Positions 35,689 through 40,641 of a DNA stretch of 40,641 bases are shown one piece after another; position 1 is the first letter of the stretch; the number at the start of each line of letters is the position of its first letter. The stretch lies in the NCBI RefSeq assembly GCF_002252585.1, contig NZ_NQLD01000007.1; one strand, written 5' to 3'. Origin of the DNA: Methanocatella intestini (GTDB lineage Archaea; Methanobacteriota; Methanobacteria; Methanobacteriales; Methanobacteriaceae). The position numbers and the translations under genes are program-made. The notes beneath the pieces are model-generated. The model did no database searches and was not told the origin of the DNA. It saw nothing but the letters and a program-made list of their open reading frames with translations.

Positions 35689-36915
35689 TTATAATTCTTT
35701 ACATGCTTTAGCTAAAGTTTTTCCTAAATCATAGCTGTCAATATTTTCTTCTTCAGTTGGGATGTAATAAATTTCCTGAGTATCTACTACATCAAATCCG
35801 TAATTTTCAAGTTTTTCAGCGAGTTTTTTAGCAGTTCCTCCTTTTCCACCCATGGAACCGAATGTAACTGCTTTTCTGTTAATATTTGTTTTATCAAATC
35901 TTAAACCTTTCAGGTAGTACATAATATCCCCGATACTTGGGTATGGTTCATCATTAATGGTAGGATCTCCGATAGCTATTCCTTTACTGGTTAAAATACT
36001 TTTAACGATTTCACTTCTTTCATCTTCGTGTAAGTAGAATATTTCAACATCGTAACCTTCGGATATAGCACCTTCAGCTAATTCGTGAGCCATTTTTTGG
36101 GTAGAGTAATGCATAGTGTCGTAGACAATTGTAATTTTATCTTCACACACACCTTGTGCCCAGTCAGTATAAGCGCCGATAATTTTCATTGGGTCAGTCC
36201 AGATTTGACCGTGAGATGGTGCAATCATTTTGATTTGTTCAAGTAAACCTAATTCTACTACTTCATTTAATTTTTTAAGAACAAGTTTTGAAAGTGGAGT
36301 GATTAAGTTAGCATAGAATTTTTGTGCAGCATCCATTAACACATATTCCGGAATTTCGTGGTCGAATCTTTTTGTGAAACATAAATGTTGACCAAATGCA
36401 TCATTTGGGAATAAAATTCCATCTTCTACAAGTAAAGTAAACATACTGTCAGGCCAGTGTAATAGGAATGCATCTAAAAATGCAAAGGTTCTGCCATCCA
36501 TTTCTAGAGTGTCCCCTGTACCTACAGTAACAAATTCTGCACCTTCTAATGCAGGGTAATGTTTTAAAAGACCTTTTACAGCAATTTCTGAACAGTAAAT
36601 TGGTGCTTCAGGGAATCTTTTATGTAAATCTACAAGAACTCCTGAGTGATCTTTTTCAACGTGATTTTGAATAATGTAATCTACAACTACTTCATCTCTG
36701 CCTTCTTGTGCGAAAGCATCTTCAATACGTGCCATCATTTCCTGAGTTTTACCTGGGTAAGCATTATCAATAACAGCTACGTGGTCTTCACCAAATACAA
36801 TATATGCATTGTAGGTTGTTCCGTCTAAAGTGTATCCATGGTAACTTCTTAAGTCCCAATCGAGTATACCAATCCAATATACTCCATCACCGATTTTTTG
36901 AGCATTTGCTTTCAT
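35689..36915 (-). CDS. fprA: F420H2 oxidase, flavodiiron protein FprA
   Basis: Flavodiiron protein that reduces O2 to water with reduced F420 in methanogens. The N-terminal metallo-beta-lactamase domain has the diiron motif H85-x-E-x-D89-H90 (NHVEKDHSG), then LHWPDSMFT, LFPNDAFGQH and APSHGQIW. The C-terminal flavodoxin domain begins near residue 258 (ITIVYDTMHYSTQKMA) and has FGSMGGKGGTAKKLAE. 408 residues is standard, and it is the same type as the enzyme studied in Methanobrevibacter arboriphilus. It is transcribed away from the MsvR-like regulator gene and followed by the rubrerythrin-like gene, as in the fpaA cluster of Methanothermobacter. Confidence 0.95.
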   Translation of the reverse strand: MKANAQKIGDGVYWIGILDWDLRSYHGYTLDGTTYNAYIVFGEDHVAVIDNAYPGKTQEMMARIEDAFAQEGRDEVVVDYIIQNHVEKDHSGVLVDLHKRFPEAPIYCSEIAVKGLLKHYPALEGAEFVTVGTGDTLEMDGRTFAFLDAFLLHWPDSMFTLLVEDGILFPNDAFGQHLCFTKRFDHEIPEYVLMDAAQKFYANLITPLSKLVLKKLNEVVELGLLEQIKMIAPSHGQIWTDPMKIIGAYTDWAQGVCEDKITIVYDTMHYSTQKMAHELAEGAISEGYDVEIFYLHEDERSEIVKSILTSKGIAIGDPTINDEPYPSIGDIMYYLKGLRFDKTNINRKAVTFGSMGGKGGTAKKLAEKLENYGFDVVDTQEIYYIPTEEENIDSYDLGKTLAKACKEL

Positions 36916-36955
36916 TTGAATCGCCTTATATGTCTTTTTAAATTTTGTTTTATTT

Positions 36956-36974
36956 CATACGAATAATTCGCATG
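36956..36974. promoter_or_regulatory. Inverted-repeat operator candidate for MsvR
   Basis: CATACGAATAATTCGCATG is an 8-bp inverted repeat with one mismatch around a TAA centre. It lies just downstream of the fprA TATA box (TTTATATA on the minus strand, 37009-37002), where transcription should start. A half site TACGAAT recurs at 37074-37080, upstream of the msvR TATA. MsvR is known to bind TTCG/CGAA-type repeats in the equivalent Methanothermobacter region; assigning it here is inference. Confidence 0.65.
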
Positions 36975-37091
36975 ATTAGAATTGTATTATGTATGTACTA
37001 ATATATAAAGTTAATGGGTGTTTGAAACATTTTTAAATTAAACAGTTTATAAAAAAGGGTTAATTTTATTAGATACGAATATTATATTATA

Positions 37092-37102
37092 GTTATATAA
37101 AT
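37092..37102 (+). promoter_or_regulatory. TATA box of the msvR-like gene
   Basis: GTTATATAAAT lies about 45 bp before the ATG, with GGAGA as the ribosome site. The half site TACGAAT is 12 bp upstream. Confidence 0.5.
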
Positions 37103-37140
37103 TTAGTTTGTTAGTATAGTTACAAACGGAGATATTTTTA

Positions 37141-37908
37141 ATGATTAAACAAAAACCACTTCAAATATTTTCTAAAGATGCAGATATGGGTATTGATGTT
37201 GTTAAAAGCCCAGTTAAACTTACAATTTTGGAAATGCTTCGTAGTAATGACATGGAGTTTGATGAAATTGTTAAAAATACTGGTAAATCAAAATCTACAA
37301 TTTCTGTACATTTAAAAAGTTTGCGAGAAGATGGAATAATTTCATACAGATTAGGTGAATCAGATAGTAGAAGAAAAATTTTTTATTTAAATTCCAAATA
37401 TCTTGGCTCTGTAGATGTATCAAAGAAAAATGAAATTGAAGAAACAAGAGCAGAATATTTAATTGAGAATATTGTTGAAAATGATGGAGATTTTACAGTT
37501 TTATTATTTCATACTTTGAGATCAATGCTTATACAGGAAGGAATAAACATTGATCCGGTATTGCATTCTACAGGAATACGTATGGGTCAATCTTTATATA
37601 ATAAGTTGTATGATGATGATTTGGAGGTGTTTATAGGAAATATTGCTGAATTTTGGGAAACCAAAGGTTTAGGTAAATTATCTTTTAAATTAGGTCAAAT
37701 TATCAAAATCACAGCTGCGGACTGTTTTGAATGCGAATTACTTCCAAAAACAGGAAAACCTGCATGTTATTTGGATACAGGTATTTTTCAAGCATTGTTT
37801 AGTGAATTTTTCGGATTACCTGTTCGTGTAATCGAAATTCAATGTTGTACAATGGGTGATGAAAACTGTGTTTTTGAAGTTGAGCCTTTCAAACCTAAAG
37901 AAATTTAG
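37141..37908 (+). CDS. msvR: MsvR-like redox regulator (ArsR-type HTH plus V4R domain)
   Basis: An N-terminal winged helix (KLTILEMLRSNDMEFDEIV, GKSKSTISVHLKSLREDG) is joined to a C-terminal V4R domain (residues about 115-250) with cysteines at 195, 198, 209, 235, 236 and 243. Methanogen MsvR proteins use V4R cysteines to sense oxidation and control the adjacent oxygen-defence genes and themselves. This gene is divergent from fprA across a 225-bp region with a matching inverted repeat, so the genomic setting supports the call. 255 residues. Its stop codon overlaps that of the convergent cbiL gene in the shared bases TTAG. Confidence 0.88.
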   Translation: MIKQKPLQIFSKDADMGIDVVKSPVKLTILEMLRSNDMEFDEIVKNTGKSKSTISVHLKSLREDGIISYRLGESDSRRKIFYLNSKYLGSVDVSKKNEIEETRAEYLIENIVENDGDFTVLLFHTLRSMLIQEGINIDPVLHSTGIRMGQSLYNKLYDDDLEVFIGNIAEFWETKGLGKLSFKLGQIIKITAADCFECELLPKTGKPACYLDTGIFQALFSEFFGLPVRVIEIQCCTMGDENCVFEVEPFKPKEI

Positions 37909-38609
37909 TCATCTGTAAATTTGATTATAGTTGTTGTAAGGTATGGTTTTTCAGTTGAGAAACCTTCCACTATTTTTTCATTTTCTCTGGTACAATTTTG
38001 TACTGAAAATACTTCTTTAGGTCTGTTTTTTTCATCGATAGCTGATTCTAATTCTTTTGGATTTCTTGAAGCTTTCATTAAAACAATTGAATCGCTGTGT
38101 TCCAGGAAATTGTCTAGTCTGTCATCTATTTTTGGAACAATAGTTAATATGTCATTTTTTTCAACTAATGGTTCATTTTTAGCAGCTGCACAAGCAGTAA
38201 ATGAAGTAATTCCAGGTATTGTTTCTATTTCATAATTATTAGCCAGTTTCTTTTGAGTATATGAATAAGTACTGAATATTGAAGGATCTCCAAGAGTTAT
38301 AAAAGCCACATCCCTTCCACTATCTAAATAGTTAGCTATTAATTCTGCAGCACTATTCCAATATTTTTCAAGCTCCTGTTTATCTTCAATCATTGGGAAT
38401 AAAGGTTCTACAACCATTAATCTTTTATAATCCTGTCTTTTTTCTAAAATTGGTGTTACAATTGATAATGCTATACTTTTCTTTTCTTTTGCTGATTTTG
38501 GTGAGAATATTACTGGCACACTTTCTAAAACTTTAGCTGCCTTTAAAGTAAGTAATTCTGTATCTCCAGGTCCAACACCAATTCCAATTAACTTTCCTTT
38601 TTTCGCCAT
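37905..38609 (-). CDS. cbiL: Cobalt-precorrin-2 C20-methyltransferase CbiL
   Basis: SAM-dependent tetrapyrrole methylase (PF00590) of the anaerobic corrinoid pathway, methylating C20 of cobalt-factor II. Motifs are KLIGIGVGPGDTELLTLKA at the start, GRDVAFITLGDPSIFSTYSY, the substrate loop IPGITSFTACAAA, and VLMKASRNPKEL near the C-terminus. 234 residues fits CbiL. The corrinoid is needed for the methyltransferase Mtr in methanogenesis. GATGAT stands shortly before the ATG. It is unlinked to other cbi genes here, as is common in methanogens. Confidence 0.9.
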   Translation of the reverse strand: MAKKGKLIGIGVGPGDTELLTLKAAKVLESVPVIFSPKSAKEKKSIALSIVTPILEKRQDYKRLMVVEPLFPMIEDKQELEKYWNSAAELIANYLDSGRDVAFITLGDPSIFSTYSYTQKKLANNYEIETIPGITSFTACAAAKNEPLVEKNDILTIVPKIDDRLDNFLEHSDSIVLMKASRNPKELESAIDEKNRPKEVFSVQNCTRENEKIVEGFSTEKPYLTTTIIKFTDD

Positions 38610-38747
38610 ATTATCATCTTTATGATTTAATTTTTGTGAATATTAGTTTTCATATGCACTTCTATAGTTTATTTATAATATTGTTTATAATACACTTTTG
38701 TATTTGAAAAGTAGTAGGAATAATATTCATCTATTCTTATAAATAAA

Positions 38748-38762
38748 ATTAGTATATAAAAA
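38748..38762 (+). promoter_or_regulatory. TATA region of the DUF4062-ATPase gene
   Basis: ATTAGTATATAAAAA lies about 50 bp before the ATG at 38809, with GGTGG at about 38799-38803 as ribosome site. The preceding T/A-rich stretch (38660-38700, with GTTTATAATA copies) may hold the divergent cbiL promoter. Confidence 0.45.
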
Positions 38763-38808
38763 TAAAATTTTAAAATTATTAAAATATATAATATATTTGG
38801 TGGTTTAA

Positions 38809-39639
38809 ATGGCATATAAAGTTTTTATCAGCAGTAATATGGTCGAATTTAAAGAAGAAAGGGAAGCTATTGTAAGTACGATTGAAAACGATGATTTCCT
38901 TAATGATTTTTTTAAAGTTTTTGTCTTTGAAAATATTCCTTCTTCTGGACAATCACCAAATGATACTTGGAGAAAAAATGTTTTAGATTCAGATATTTAT
39001 ATTGGATTAATAGGGTCTGAATATGGAACAATATTAGACACGGGTTTATCTCCTACTGAAACAGAATATGATTTATTTAATGAAAAATCAAATGAGGTAT
39101 TTATTTTTATAAAAGATTCTGTTAAAAGGGATGGTAAAATTGAAAAATTTATTGCTAAGATAAGTGATAATCACATATATAAACCATTTGGCACTATTGA
39201 AGTATTAATTAAAGAAATTAAAAAAAGTTTGACGCATTTTCTCCATAATCAGATAGTTGAAAATGATTTTGATAAAAGAATAATTGATTATTCAAGTTCT
39301 AAAGATATTGATATGGATTCTTATAATCTTTTTTTTAAATCGGTTAATAATAATAGTTTAAAACAATTAAAAGAAGAAAAAACTCCTGAGGAAATGTTAA
39401 CTATAATTAATGCAGGTAGTATGAAAAATAATATATTTCATTTTAATAATGCTGGTGCGTTATTCTTTGCTAAAAATATCAATAAATTTAACATACCTCA
39501 TGAAATCAAAATGGCTAAATTTAAAAATGGAACTAGGGCAGATATAATTGATAGAAAAAATTCATATAATACGTTAATTGATTTAATGGAGGATGTTCGA
39601 TTATTTTTCAGTAGAAATACAAAAACTAGTTCGTGGTAG
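38809..39639 (+). CDS. DUF4062 domain protein, N-terminal part of a frameshifted gene
   Basis: The first 145 residues match DUF4062: YKVFISSNMVEFKEEREAI, then WRKNVLDSDIYIGLIGSEYG and SPTETEYDLF. This domain is found in predicted signalling and defence proteins. The rest begins the Schlafen/RecG-like ATP-binding protein class: IFHFNNAGALFFAKNINKF, RADIIDRKNSYNTLIDLMED. The frame closes at TAG 39637 with NTKTSSW, while the natural continuation is in the -1 frame from 39633. GGTGG precedes the ATG. DUF4062 takes the place of the usual AlbA_2 domain. Either the gene is broken or the shift is programmed. Confidence 0.8.
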   Translation: MAYKVFISSNMVEFKEEREAIVSTIENDDFLNDFFKVFVFENIPSSGQSPNDTWRKNVLDSDIYIGLIGSEYGTILDTGLSPTETEYDLFNEKSNEVFIFIKDSVKRDGKIEKFIAKISDNHIYKPFGTIEVLIKEIKKSLTHFLHNQIVENDFDKRIIDYSSSKDIDMDSYNLFFKSVNNNSLKQLKEEKTPEEMLTIINAGSMKNNIFHFNNAGALFFAKNINKFNIPHEIKMAKFKNGTRADIIDRKNSYNTLIDLMEDVRLFFSRNTKTSSW

Positions 39640-40256
39640 TAGGTATGGATAGGATAGACCTTAATGAGTATCCATTTGAAGTTGTAAGAGAAGCTATTGT
39701 AAATGCAGTAGCACATAGAGACTATAAAATAAATTCATCACCCATTACATTTTATATATATGATAATAGGATAGAAATTACAAGTCCGGGTAAATTAATT
39801 CCACCATTAACTATAGCCACTTTAGAGTCAGCTAATCCATTACATAGAAATAAAATAATATGTGATATATTTTCAAAAACAGGATATATGGAACATTATG
39901 GGACGGGTATTTCAAGAATGAAAAAAACCATGTTGGAGGAAGGTTTAAAAGAACCTAAATTTGAAGAAATGGGGGAATTTTTTAAAGTAACATTATGGGC
40001 AAGGGATGAAAATACTATTGATCCAGAATTATATAAAAATAATAGGAACCCTTTGGATAAATTAGGTTTAAATGAAAGACAAATAAAAGCATTTGCATTA
40101 ATGGTTAATGAAAATAAAACTTTCACTATCAATAATTATTTAAATTGTTTTGAAATATCTAGAGTTACTGCTTCAAAAGATTTAAATAAATTAGAGAGTT
40201 TAAATTTGATTAATAAAGTAAAAAAGGGCAGATCTTACATATATTATGTTAAATAA
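39633..40256 (+). CDS. Schlafen/RecG-like ATPase and HTH, C-terminal part of a frameshifted gene
   Basis: It continues the preceding gene in another frame. EYPFEVVREAIVNAVAHRDY and GYMEHYGTGISRMKKTM are the GHKL-type ATP-binding motifs of the HATPase_c_4/RecG-like family, and DNRIEITSPGKLIPP is a typical companion. The C-terminus is a winged helix (NCFEISRVTASKDLNKLESL). Possible starts are GTG 39633 or ATG 39645, both poor. The sequence joins smoothly to the upstream part if one base is added near 39631-39636. An in-frame TAG at 39627 in this frame rules out an earlier crossover. Confidence 0.75.
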   Translation: MVVGMDRIDLNEYPFEVVREAIVNAVAHRDYKINSSPITFYIYDNRIEITSPGKLIPPLTIATLESANPLHRNKIICDIFSKTGYMEHYGTGISRMKKTMLEEGLKEPKFEEMGEFFKVTLWARDENTIDPELYKNNRNPLDKLGLNERQIKAFALMVNENKTFTINNYLNCFEISRVTASKDLNKLESLNLINKVKKGRSYIYYVK

Positions 40257-40270
40257 AATTTTCCATAAAA

Positions 40271-40312
40271 AAACTTTGCATGAAACTAAAAAACTTTACA
40301 TTAAACTTTACA
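40271..40312 (+). repeat. Three AAACTTTRCA repeats
   Basis: AAACTTTGCA at 40271 and AAACTTTACA at 40291 and 40303 lie between the frameshifted gene and the right IS. The spacing is 20 then 12 bp. Function is unclear; they may be chance in A/T-rich DNA. Confidence 0.4.
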
Positions 40313-40400
40313 CTTTAAATTAAAAGTAGCTATTAATATTTTATGGTTAAGTGTATAAATTTTAATTTAATTAATCAGTTTTTTGTTTATTTTTTATAAG

Positions 40401-40641
40401 TGAAGATGGGACACGAACTCACTAATTTTTAAATTTTTTTTACTTATTTTTCATTTAATTTTATATACTATGAAGTACAATCTATTATTATAGATATAAG
40501 TCTTTGTGGTTGTTTTATTTATGGTTTTAAGAGATGATACTATTAATCAGACCATGTTAGTGCCTATGGACTTGAGGAAATTGATTCCAAAAGACCATCC
40601 GTGTTATTTTATTAAAAATGTGGCTGATTATATTGATTGTT
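40401..40641 (+). mobile_element. Insertion sequence, right copy, 5' end
   Basis: Reverse complement of 47-287 with one mismatch near the inner end. The leader is 40401-40520 and the transposase start is 40521. This copy faces the left one, so both transposases read out of the window. The outer end lies beyond the window. Confidence 0.85.
40521..40641 (+). CDS. Transposase, N-terminal fragment (runs off the right edge)
   Basis: Forty codons beginning MVLRDDTINQTMLVPMDLRK, identical to the minus-strand fragment at the left end. No frame disruption is visible. InsH/DUF772-like N-terminus; the catalytic part is not in view. Confidence 0.85.
   Translation, partial: MVLRDDTINQTMLVPMDLRKLIPKDHPCYFIKNVADYIDC

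Noticed and set aside
37921..38235. Plus-strand 104-codon frame opposite cbiL
   Set aside because: CbiL motifs on the minus strand are complete and the plus frame resembles no family. It overlaps cbiL entirely.
39619..39632. Programmed -1 slippage at the A-rich stretch before the frameshift
   Set aside because: Shifting there would run into the TAG at 39627 in the new frame, so this site cannot produce the fused protein.
1..40641. Treating the whole interval as a classical composite transposon
   Set aside because: It contains ileS, metK, rpa, radA, hdrA and other core genes, so transfer as a cargo unit is implausible; inversion or coincidence of two insertions is more likely.

Overview
The window is AT-rich archaeal DNA from a methanogen of the order Methanobacteriales, most likely Methanobrevibacter and possibly close to M. 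smithii. I infer this from gene content: HdrA, an archaeal MetK, a six-OB-fold RPA beside RadA, an F420H2 oxidase (FprA) divergent from an MsvR-type V4R regulator, archaeal TATA boxes and AGGTG-type ribosome sites. No database search was possible.

Layout. (1) Both ends (1-287 and about 40401-40641) are inverted copies of the 5' end of one insertion sequence, with transposase reading outward, so about 40.1 kb lies between facing IS ends. (2) 422-14674 is a surface-polysaccharide locus: a DUF616/TOD1-like glycosyltransferase, six GT2 enzymes, one GT4, a polysaccharide ABC exporter whose ATPase has a large N-terminal extension, a CDP-glycerol glycerophosphotransferase-like enzyme and a polyprenyl-phosphate sugar-1-phosphate transferase. 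Together they could build a lipid-linked, possibly phosphodiester-containing polymer and export it by an ABC route, as for teichoic acids or O-antigens. (3) 14828-18175 is rpa-radA. It is followed by an unlisted 51-aa zinc-ribbon gene on the minus strand, an AEC-family permease and a decayed fragment of a second AEC gene. (4) 19902-25798 carries core one-carbon and methanogenesis genes: hdrA, glyA with a DmrX-like flavo-iron-sulfur protein, a DUF192 gene and metK. (5) 25962-33786 is a run of housekeeping genes: ileS, purL, moeA and a site-2 protease. (6) 33796-34965 is an archaeal AAA ATPase with a winged helix. (7) 35226-37908 is the oxidative-stress module: a rubrerythrin-like gene and fprA divergent from msvR, with an inverted-repeat operator candidate between them. 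cbiL follows, tail to tail. (8) 38809-40256, next to the right IS, is a DUF4062 plus Schlafen/RecG-like ATPase gene split by a frameshift.

The most unusual items are the N-terminally extended exporter ATPase in a teichoic-acid-like archaeal locus, the homogenised 282-bp block shared by two tandem GT2 genes, and the frameshifted DUF4062-ATPase gene beside the IS. I saw no rRNA, tRNA, CRISPR array or prophage.
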